DNA of 64,000 nt from Cyrtodaria siliqua (Eukaryota; Mollusca; Bivalvia; Adapedonta; Hiatellidae), in the NCBI GenBank assembly GCA_037043455.1, contig JAWPHD010000094.1, positions 124,001 to 188,000 on the forward strand, given 5' to 3'. The notes under the pieces are model-generated. The model saw only the letters and a list, made by a program, of their open reading frames with translations, searched no databases and was not told where the DNA came from. The number at the start of each line of letters is the position of its first letter. Positions within the stretch are counted from its first letter, which is position 1. Both the position numbers and the translations under genes were made by a program. Positions 1-8,059 of the stretch are shown piece by piece.

Positions 1-208
1 CAAGTTTTTGTGATAAGACCTGATACTTGGACTGCTCCAAGTTTTTAGCAAACAAGTAAATCTTGTCATAGTACACTAAATGTTTTAATAACATATGAAC
101 TAATGTGTTCGTTTTGCCAGATCCTGAATTACCGCAAATTAACATTCTAAAACAACAGTCCGGCATGAAGTTATATATCTGCTTGAAATTACTGTTGTCC
201 GTCTTCAT
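1..208 (-). CDS. A32-like genome packaging ATPase, N-terminal fragment (cut by window edge)
   Basis: The minus strand reads from an ATG at 208 and is open to the window edge (about 69 codons). It contains a P-loop, CGNSGSGKT (around position 140), followed by a helix and by the segment YLFAKNLEQSKYQ. This is the N-terminal signature of FtsK/HerA-type packaging ATPases of Polintons and large DNA viruses, which hydrolyse ATP to move DNA into the capsid. No in-frame ATG lies upstream before a stop, so the ATG at 208 is the best start. The Walker B and sensor motifs lie outside the window. It is divergent from the next gene (275, plus), with about 65 bases between them that may hold a shared promoter. 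No frame break is visible in this fragment. Confidence 0.85.
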   Translation of the reverse strand, partial: MKTDNSNFKQIYNFMPDCCFRMLICGNSGSGKTNTLVHMLLKHLVYYDKIYLFAKNLEQSKYQVLSQKL

Positions 209-274
209 ATCATAGTTTGGAATTTCTATTATAATAATACTTCGATAATAGTGATATTATCCAACTATTATTAT

Positions 275-594
275 ATGTCAAAAGTATATTGCGGAATAAA
301 ACAAATCCCTCGTGGTAAACGCCTTGGAACAGAAGCAGAATGTTTTAAGGCTAATCAAGTTAGATATTACGGAATACAAAAAGTAGTTGAAAACGTAGTT
401 AAGACTGCAGTTGAAAAAGCAGTTAAAAAAGCAGTTAAACCTGCAGTTAAGAAAGCAGTTAAACCTGCAGTTAAGAAAGCATTACACCTGCAGTTAAGAA
501 AGCAGTTAAACCTGCAGTTAAGAAAGCAGTTAAACCTACAGTTAAGAGAGCAGTTAAACCTGCGGCTAAAAAGAAGAAAACAAAAACTACATAA
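275..594 (+). pseudogene. Lysine-rich core-like protein, frameshifted in its repeat tail
   Basis: The likely start is the ATG at 275 (MSKVYCG), not the upstream ATG at 251. The head carries the pattern Y-x-C-G ... GKRLGTEAEC ... QVRYYG, which I recall from small proteins of Polintons and large DNA viruses. The tail is a repeat of the type KKAVKPAV, rich in lysine and alanine like histone H1 or adenovirus core proteins, so it may bind and condense DNA. Around 480-485 one repeat copy has lost a base. After that point the original frame shows leucine/glutamine-rich sequence up to 601, whereas the lysine/alanine pattern continues in another frame and ends at the TAA at 592-594. The break is visible; DNA condensation is inferred from composition. 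Confidence 0.7.
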
Positions 595-668
595 TACTTG
601 ATTATGTTGGTTTAACTCATATTAACTTATCTTAATTTATATTATTTTAATCTAACCTTATATTATAC

Positions 669-2038
669 ATGTCTTTGTTAAAATGGCAAGAATTAGCAGA
701 TAAAAAGCGAAAAGAGAGTGAGCTTGTTAAAGACTATGAAAATAAAGTTATCCAAAAAAGACTAGAAAAAGGAGCTAGTCGTGATTTATACACAGAAGTA
801 TTTAAACCTGTAACTAGCGAAATAACAGAGCAAACAAGACGGCTAGCTGAACATGTATTACCCTTCCGGAAATACGTCAACAGTTGGCTCTTCTTCCTGA
901 GGCAATACGCCCACAATTACTTGCCCCGCCTGATCGTGGAGCTATATCACCACCACCGCCGCCGCCTCCGCCACCGCTAATACCACAACCACCACCACAT
1001 GTTAAAAAACCAAGTACCGGCGGTTGATTTCATGGAAGAACTAAGGCAGTCAATACAATCTAAACAAAATTAAAAAAAAAGTGCTTCAGAAAGAGTGCTT
1101 AAGCCAAAACCTACTTAATCCACGGAAGCATTATTTGAAGCAGTCCAAAAGAAACGTTCATCAATTGATCCCGGGGATGAAGAAATAATAAAAGAAATAG
1201 AAGAAGAATGGGAAGAAGAACTAGCTGCGGGGCCTAAGGAACCCAAACCGGTGCGTGATATTGACTTGGATGCTGGTATGGATACAGATGTGCTACAGAA
1301 ACATAACCTACTATTACCATCAAAACTAATTACAGGTGATAGAGATAAAGCAATTAACGCGGCTTCTAAAAAAATCATGAGTATCGGAAATTCTAAAGCC
1401 GCTCTAACCAAAAAGATAAATAAAACAACAAATACCGGGCAGAGGGAAAACCTTGAACAAGAAAGAGAGGCTTTACAAAGAGAGACTGACGGAGTACAGC
1501 ATTACAGAGACAGAGTTCGAAGTATGAAACAGCATGCTCCTGTTTTTTCAGGGGAAGGATTACAACAAAATAAAAATTCCTACAAAGTCGACAAAGATGG
1601 GCACTATGGAATGTTACAAACTGATTTACCCAAGCTTGTTGGTCATCACAAACTTATTGCCAAACATGGAGAAGCAGTTGTGCTAGACCTAAAAGTAGAC
1701 GATGATTTTATAGACTTGATAACAAAACGTTACAACAATGGAAAAACTTATTCAAAGCTGTCTCAGAATGCTTTTAAGGAACTAACAGAATTATCTGATT
1801 TGCCAATTCATAAAGGTTCTTCAAAGTTCAAAAAGATTTTAGGAGGTTGTGCTGATGTTGAATATTACAATAGTCCCAAAGATTTGATGGTTGATCTAGA
1901 GTTAGTATGCGGAAGTATCAAAGCGGGAAGTAATAGTCCACAGCTAATAAATAAAGGTATTAGCATAATAAATTGTTAAAAATAGGCAAAATGTCACCCA
2001 AAGAACACGAGCAACTATTTTCTAAATATTTTGATTAA
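669..2038 (+). pseudogene. Polinton protein: coiled N-terminus, poly-proline, WH2-like motifs, DUF8207-type C-terminus (broken)
   Basis: I read this as one gene of roughly 450 codons. Residues 1-66 are charged and probably helical (from the ATG at 669). Near 866 the frame shifts, and a run of nine prolines is encoded at about 950-976 in the second frame. Near 1023 the first frame resumes with MEELRQSIQSKQ and, after an in-frame TAA at 1071, KKSASERVLKPKP. This resembles a WH2 actin-binding motif. A second TAA lies at 1116, followed by ALFEAVQKKRSSI. From 1251 the frame is open to 1979 and resembles a domain common in Polinton proteins (GHHKLIAKHGE ... LTKRYNNGKTYS ... LPIHK). I believe it is listed as DUF8207. 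A last shift near 1965 moves the typical C-terminus (EHEQLFSKYFD) to a frame ending at 2038. The function is not known. Confidence 0.65.
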
Positions 2039-2062
2039 ATTATTGTCTAACTGTAATTATAC

Positions 2063-2493
2063 ATGACACAAATTACTAACAAAGAAGAATTAATTGATTA
2101 CTTGACGCGACTTGTAGCTGCATACAGACGCAGTTATAAATTGTGCGGTATTATAAACACAACATTACAGATTGTTAGTGGGATAATTGGTTGTACTGCC
2201 GTATTGGCATTGGTTCCGGCAATTCCTGTTTTCGTGGCTGTAGTTGGCGCAGTTCTTCCAGTAGTTGCTGTGTTAGCAAGTAAAACAAGAATAGCAGAAA
2301 AAAGGCTTTGTTAAAAACACATCATAGAAGTTTCAAACAACTTCTATCATATGTCCAAACAACAACAGGACTAGAAAATGATGAGGAGAAAATTAGGATT
2401 GTATTTAATAAAATATTAGAAATTCAAAAGAATGATAATTTCACAGAACCTCTGGACATGTATATAAAAAGATTCAAGCTTAATGGACATTAA
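2063..2493 (+). pseudogene. Small Polinton membrane protein, frameshifted
   Basis: From the ATG at 2063 the frame is open for 83 codons. After a charged start (LIDYLTRLVAAYRRSYKLC) come two adjacent hydrophobic stretches (about residues 30-46 and 48-70, the second VPAIPVFVAVVGAVLPVVAV), then a basic segment. At about 2300, in a run of A residues, the frame breaks. The next frame (2308-2493) continues without a gap into SFKQLLSYVQ and a soluble helix-rich tail of about 60 residues. A protein with this layout (short N-terminus, paired membrane helices, helical tail, about 145 residues) recurs in animal Polintons. A holin- or envelope-like role has been guessed for such proteins, but nothing in the sequence decides it. 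Confidence 0.6.
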
Positions 2494-2509
2494 GCTAGTA
2501 GAGATGCTC

Positions 2510-3028
2510 CTACGAAGCATCCAGTCGTAATTCTTTTCCAACTTGTTTCCATATCCTATCGTACTTTTCTCTGGTTGATTTTGTTTTAATCGGTTTTGTT
2601 TCTTTTTCCATTTTTAATATTTTAAATATTTTCTGAAAAATGTATTCAAATTTGATTGATCTTTTTCGGCCTTCTATTTGATCCAAAATCTTTACAATTT
2701 TGTAAAACAAATTTTCAAATCTTTGTCTATTTTTAGAAGACAAACCATATGCTACCAAGTATTTATCTAAATGGTACTTTCTGTGGTAAACAGTTTTCTT
2801 TCGGTTGTAGCTGTAACCTGTAATGAGAATATAACCATTGTGAGTGCCACAATTAAGACAAACACGCTCGTTATCGAAAACTTCACAAGTGTCGTTACAA
2901 TCACAGCTTGGCTCTGGTGCAATATTTACAAAGCTTCTTTTTATTAGTTGTGTAAAATAGGATGCAATCTATACACATCCCAGGAGGATCAATACTATCT
3001 AAAACTCTTTTACAATATTTGCAATTCA
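2510..3028 (-). pseudogene. VLTF3-like late transcription factor with zinc fingers, frameshifted
   Basis: The minus strand starts at the ATG at 3028 with two CxxC pairs (CKYC and CIDC, 14 residues apart). This frame stops near 2905. An overlapping frame, open through the same stretch, carries two further cysteine clusters (CDCNDTC, CLNCG), then the motif VYHRKYHLDKYL and a helical C-terminus ending at 2510. The YHRKYH motif behind a zinc ribbon is the hallmark of Polinton proteins related to poxvirus late transcription factor VLTF3, which act with TFIIB-like factors on late promoters (family knowledge). It is convergent with the membrane-protein gene (ends at 2493), only 16 bases apart. The break lies at about 2905-2960. 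The assignment rests on motif order and not on a search. Confidence 0.65.
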
Positions 3029-3120
3029 TTATACTATACTATAGAATTATATATTTAAATAAGACTTAAAAAATATTATCTTACGTAATATTATAATGGA
3101 ACAAGTAGAAAAGGAAATAT

Positions 3121-3363
3121 ATGAGTAAACTTGACAAAGAGTTAATAGTTTTTACAAACTTTCAAGATCTGACTGAAAGAATTATAAGCATGGCACAACA
3201 ACTAAATTTAGAGTGGAAAATAAAAAAAGCAGATATAAACAAGCTGCGCGCTTTTTGCAAAAAACTAATTTCAGAGGCAACTAATATTCTTTCAATCGAG
3301 GCTGTTATTCCTTACAACAACATTTTGTTAGAAAAAGGAATTAATATCATTATGTATGGATAA
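3121..3363 (+). CDS. Small unrecognised Polinton protein
   Basis: An 80-codon frame from the ATG at 3121 to 3363. It is predicted to be helical and highly charged, with no membrane segment and no cysteines except one at about residue 46. Codon use (A/T-ending codons) matches its neighbours. A short in-phase-looking ATG frame at 3096-3128 (ten codons) overlaps the start and could be the broken original N-terminus. I do not recognise the family. Its place between the VLTF3-like gene (divergent) and the polymerase, and the short gap to the next gene (23 bases), suggest that it belongs to the element. Confidence 0.4.
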   Translation: MSKLDKELIVFTNFQDLTERIISMAQQLNLEWKIKKADINKLRAFCKKLISEATNILSIEAVIPYNNILLEKGINIIMYG

Positions 3364-3386
3364 ATAAAAAATAAGTTAAATTATAT

Positions 3387-4088
3387 ATGGAAAGTTACGC
3401 AGAAATTGAAAGAAAACACTTCGAAGAGGAAAAAAAGGTTTACAAAAAAGTAGCTGCTTATGAACAAACTCTTTTAGCTGAAGCAATCAAGAATATTAAA
3501 CTATTTGAGGAAACTCACATGAGACGATTGGAAGATGATATTACAGCTTTTAAAAAGGATTGGGCAGTAAAAACTGAAACTGAGTGCAGCGCTGCCATAA
3601 AGCTTCTTACAGATCTAGCACTAAAATGAATTAAGATTTTTAATGAAACACAGACAAATACAGTAACTAAAAATGTTGAGTTATTCAGAGATGAATTAGT
3701 CAGCAAGTTGGAAAAACCTCATATGATCAATACTGATATCGGATGTCATGAAGATTTTAAAATGTTTATTAAAACCATAAAAGATATGATTGAGGTAAAG
3801 CTTTTTGACAAGGACAACTTTATAAACAATTGCCAACACATAATAAAAATAAGATCGTTAATAGCGGGAGGTGATCTCACGCTTGAAGGCTTTGAGAGAT
3901 ATTCTAAATATCATGTAAAAATCAGTCAAATGATAGAAAAGAAAGTTCTTGAAAAAGAATGTTTTTGGAAATACTTAGACGTTCTTTTGGACGGAGAGAT
4001 AGATGTTCTTTTGAGTGAGGATGCTGATGAAGCTACAGATGATAAAACTATTAATGATGAGGTTATTGATGAAAGCATTTCTCAATAA
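3387..4088 (+). pseudogene. Unrecognised coiled-coil Polinton protein with an in-frame stop
   Basis: The frames at 3387-3629 and 3708-4088 are in the same phase. They are interrupted only by a TGA at 3627-3629, and the sequence between is open (IKIFNETQTNTVTKNVELF). Together they span about 233 codons. The first half looks like a long coiled coil rich in E and K (EIERKHFEEEKKVYKKV). The second is helical, with an acidic tail (LSEDADEATDDKTINDE) ending at 4088. The continuous phase across the stop argues for one gene with a single nonsense change. A similar long helical protein could be structural or bind nucleic acid, but I cannot assign a family. Confidence 0.5.
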
Positions 4089-4143
4089 AAAATAAATGCT
4101 ATTTAATTAGGCTTAAAAAAATAATCTCATGTAATATTATATA

Positions 4144-7100
4144 ATGAGTATCCGAGAAATTGAAACATCCCCAAAACAGTATAGCAAGGTTTTTAAAGTA
4201 GATGGTTATTTAAGTAATGATCCGATTGTTCAACTACAAAAATCACACAATCCTGCTGTAAAGTTTCTCAGTGCAGAACTAAAAAGAACAGGCGAATTTA
4301 AATTAAGCATTGATGTGAAACTTACTTTTAAAAAAAAAGCACCGCATGATAACGAACATGAAGGAGGTTTTGATAATATATACAAAACAGCTTACTTTGC
4401 CTCAAAGGCTGTAATAATATTAAACAAAAATCAAATATCAGAAGCATTAGACAAAGCACAGGAAGAAATTATGAATATAATTGGAAATTGGATTCAGTTG
4501 GGAAGTGGTTGGGTAATTGACACTAGACGCACACTATATAAATCGAATAAAGTATAAGCCTTTACGAGGTAGCTCTTATTTGGATTTACCAAAAGAACTT
4601 GCTAATGCTAAAAAAGGATTGATAAATATAAAAAATGAAAAAGATAACGAATGCTTCAGATGGTGCCATTTGGCTTATAAATTCCCTGTCAATAATAAAC
4701 CACAAAGAATAACAAAGTACAACAAGCATATTGATGATCTTGATTACAAGGGAATTACATTTCCTGTTACTATCAAACAAATCCCAAAAATAGAAAAACA
4801 AAACAATATTTGTTTTAACATATTTGGATATGAAGATAATCAAGTATACCCTTTGCACATAAAGTCATATACGAATTAATACTAAACACTAAACACCAGC
4901 AGAGTCTGCGAGTTTTACAGACAAAACTGTCTTTTTATCATGCAGATATGCACTTTTCTGCCTAATAAAGGGGTGACCTAATAAATTTTGCTTTATTAGG
5001 TACTGACCAAAGAGCAAATCAATGCGGTCAAAAAATAAAGCAGAAAAAACTTGTGATATGCTTTTGATCATCGAAGAAGAAAAAAATCATTACGTAAACT
5101 TTAACAGTTTGATTTCTAATCAAACAGCACACAATGGAAGAAAATGGTTTTGTAAAACATGCCTACAATGCTTTACATTAGAACGTGTGTTAAAAAAGCA
5201 TGAGCCTGATTGCCTTTCACTTAATGGAAAACAAGCAATAAAAATACCTGAGAAAGATGAAAAAGTTAAGTTTAAAAACTATGACAGGCAGCTAATGGTT
5301 CCGTTTGTTATATATGCTGATTTTGAAGCAGTAACCGAAAGTATTTATTCAGCATCAAACAATCCTAAAAAATCACATACAGAAGAATATCAAAAACATA
5401 CTGATTGTGGTTATGGATACAAGGTTGTTTGTTGTTATGATGATCAATATTCAAAACCAGTTGTAACATATAGAGGACCTGATGCTGTTTACAAGTTTTT
5501 AGAGAAAATGATAGAAGAAGAAAAGTGGTGCAAGAAAACTATGAATGCAAACTTTAAAAAAGATCTAGTAATGTCACAGAAGCCAGATTCCAAAAATCTA
5601 AATCATGTCATATTTGTGGTAATGGTTTTGCAACAACTCTCAAAAAAGGTGACGCGGGTTATACAGTGGCATACAAAAACTCCATCAGAAAAGTCAGGGA
5701 TCATTGTCATATAACTGGAAAATATAGGGGAAGCGCCCACGATATATGTAATATTAATTTCAGGTTGACTAGAAAAATACCTGTTGTGTTTCATAACTTG
5801 AGAGGATATGACTCTCACTTTATAATGCAACACATCGGAAAGTTTATACAAAACATACATGTTATACCGAATAACATGGAAAAGTATATGGCTTTCATGT
5901 TAGGAAAAAGTTTAGTGTTTATTGACAGTTTCCAGTTCATGTCCCAATCATTAGATATTCTAGTAAAAAACGTTCCGTCGTTTCAATACATATCTCAAGA
6001 ATACAGCGGTAAAATGTTAGACTTGCTAAAATGGAAAGGTGTTTATCCTTATGATTATATGAACAGTTTGGAACGTTTTAAGGAAGCTAAATTACCTAGC
6101 AAAAATAATTTTATTCCCAATTAAATGATGAACACATTTCAGATGCAGATTATGATCATGCTAAAAAAATATGGAAAACATTTAAGATTAAAAATATGGA
6201 AGAATATCATGATCTGTATCTTAAGACTGATGTGCTGTTGCTGACAGATGTTTTTGAAAACTTTAGAAAAATGTGTATTGAGTATTACAAATTAGATCCT
6301 TGTCATTACTTCAGTAGTCCTGGTTTAGCCTGGGATGCATGCCTCAAGATAACTGGTATCCAACTTGATTTAATAACTGATATTGATTAATATTTGTTTG
6401 TAGAAAAAGGATTAAGAGGCGGCACGAGTTATATTGCAAACAGATATTCATAGGCTAACAATAAATATATGAAAAACTATGACAAGAAAAAAGAAAGTAA
6501 GTACATAATATATCTTGATGCTAATAACTTGTACGGGTGGGCCATGTGTCAACCGTTGCCTACTGGCAACTTCAAGTGGGTTGATAAGATTGAAAAAGGA
6601 AAATCAAATTACATTGTTGAGTGTGATATCGAGTATCCTGAGATACTGCATGACTCACATAATTAGTATCCTCTCACCCCGGAAAGTTTAAACATAAAAG
6701 ATGAGTGGTTGTCAGACTATTGTAAAAATTTAAAACAAAAGTTTAATTTAGGACATTACAATGTTAATAAACTTGTTACGACGTTGAAAAATAAAGAAAA
6801 GTATGTCGTGCATTTTAGAAACTTAGACTTGTATAAAAATGTTGGATTGAAGGTAACAAAAATACACCGAATACTACAGTTTGATGAATCAGAGTGGTTG
6901 AAGACATACATAGACGTTAATACTGCTAAGAGAACAGCTGGTAAAAATGCTTTTGAAAAGGATTTCTTCAAACTGATGAACAATTCAGTTTTTGGTAAAA
7001 CTATGGAAAATTTGAGAAAAAGAATTAATGTTAAATTAACTCACGATGAGGAGGTCCTTTTAAAATATGCAGCAAGACCTTCATTTATTTCTTGTAAAAT

Positions 7101-7700
7101 GTTTAATGAAAATTTATTTGCCATTGACAGAATAAAAGAACGATTAGTTTTAAATTGTCCTTGTAATGTTGGCATGTGTATTTTAGACTTGTCAAAATAT
7201 TTAATGTATGATTTCCATTACAACTATATCAAAAACAAATATGATAGAAAAGCTAAATTATTATTTATTGATACCGATTCCTTGTGTTATGAAATAAAAA
7301 CAAAAGATATGTATGCGGACTTTTACAAGGATAAAAACTTTTTGATAATTGTGATTATAATCAAAAAAGTCAGTTGACAAGACGAAAGATGAAACTTGTG
7401 GAATACCCATTGTTGAATTTGTTCGACTGCGAAGTAAACTATATTCGTATGTGCTAGATAATGAGGTTAGTACAAAGAAATGTAAGGGTGTTAAAAAGTG
7501 TGTTGTTAAAAAACAGATAGCACATGATGATTACAAAAATATTTTGTTTACGGCAACAGAAGCTCATAATGAGATGAAAGTTATTAGATCACAAAAGCAT
7601 AACATAAGCAGCTATGCAATAAATAAAAAAATGTTTATCAGCTTATGATGATAAACGGTACATACTAGATAACGGACAAGATACGTTAGCATACAGGTAA
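4144..7700 (+). pseudogene. Protein-primed family B DNA polymerase (pPolB) of the Polinton, many breaks
   Basis: The start is the ATG at 4144. The N-terminal region holds the Polinton-specific segment YKPLRGSSYLDLPKELANAK (about 4552-4611) and NECFRWCHL. A C-x2-C zinc segment follows (5150-5210). The 3'-5' exonuclease has Exo I YADFEAVTE (5315-5341) and Exo II FHNLRGYDSHF (5790-5822). The polymerase core has motif A YLDANNLYGWAM (6510-6545), motif B KLMNNSVFGKTMENLR (6971-7018) and motif C IDTDS (7267-7281). Breaks seen: frameshift near 4520; a 130-base disruption at about 4880-5010; shifts near 5580, 6118, 7335, 7375 and 7625; stops at 6388, 6451 and 6664. The tail resembles the family's end and stops at 7700. 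All catalytic aspartates I looked for remain, so decay came by small indels and not by domain loss. This enzyme class replicates linear DNA from a protein primer. Confidence 0.9.
4880..5010. other. Non-coding disruption inside pPolB, with a perfect hairpin at 4976-5001
   Basis: Between the two polymerase segments (ending about 4879 and resuming about 5022) lie some 130 bases without family similarity. They contain a perfect 10-bp inverted repeat, ACCTAATAAA (4976-4985) and TTTATTAGGT (4992-5001), with a 6-base loop. A short stretch here (about 4943-4970, GCAGATATGCACTTTTCTGC) resembles one at 36676-36695, so it may belong to a dispersed repeat. It could be a small insertion or a highly diverged coding segment. 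Confidence 0.4.
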
Positions 7701-7819
7701 AATACGCCATGTTAAAAAATAATATGCAGAGCGATGATAAAGACTACTGCCCGGTTCCGTCTGACTTTGCTTAATGAGTTGCAAATGTTATGTTATTAAA
7801 ATGACAAACCGGATTGATT
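7701..7819. other. Polinton segment downstream of pPolB, no gene
   Basis: About 120 bases with no open frame of note between the polymerase end and the terminal inverted repeat. Nothing further was recognised. Confidence 0.4.
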
Positions 7820-8059
7820 AGTAGTATAGATACTGATAGTATCAGGCGAGTTTCCCAGAGCGGGGTTGCTTGAGAAAACTGTTGAAATATGTTGGGATGT
7901 TGATTTAGGCGTGACTTATATTTAGATCTTAGTGATATAAAATCAGAGTTACGCCTGAGTCCCCCCCCCCCCCCCCCCCCCCCACTTGGCATACTTCACT
8001 AGTTTTTCTCGTTCCCCGCGAGGGGAAACTGGCCTGGTACTCTCAGTATCTATACTACT
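7820..8059. repeat. Imperfect inverted repeat at the Polinton right end
   Basis: The left arm starts at 7820 with AGTAGTATAGATACTG and continues ATAGTATCAGGCGAGTTTCC. The minus strand from 8059 reads AGTAGTATAGATACTG then AGAGTACCAGGCCAGTTTCC. The arms match imperfectly over about 70 bases. Inside them is a second, smaller inverted pair (AGGCGTGACT at 7907 and AGTTACGCCT near 7957) and then the C run. Either the Polinton terminus (ending at 8059) has an inverted partial copy of itself inside, or a 240-bp MITE with these ends sits next to the polymerase. No clear target duplication flanks 7820-8059, which slightly favours the first reading. Confidence 0.65.
7961..7983. repeat. Homopolymer of 23 C
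   Basis: An uninterrupted C run in the loop of the terminal inverted repeat. It is a G-quadruplex/i-motif-capable tract, or alternatively a place where assembly length is unreliable. Confidence 0.95.

Larger units (their letters stand above)
1..8059. mobile_element. Decayed Polinton/Maverick element, right-hand part
   Basis: The stretch holds, side by side, a genome-packaging ATPase, a basic core-like protein, a membrane protein, a VLTF3-like protein and a protein-primed family B polymerase. This gene set is known from Polinton/Maverick elements (established knowledge). Nearly every reading frame is broken by frameshifts or stops, so the copy is not functional as read. The left part (integrase, capsid proteins and protease would be expected) is outside the window. 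The right border is placed at 8059 because an inverted repeat ends there with AGTAGTATAGATACTG on the minus strand, and Polinton termini typically begin with AG. No 6-bp target duplication can be checked because the left end is missing. The border is an inference. Confidence 0.85.

Noticed and set aside
7771..7992. Frame starting with a glycine run
   Set aside because: Produced by the 23-C tract at the Polinton end; no protein support.
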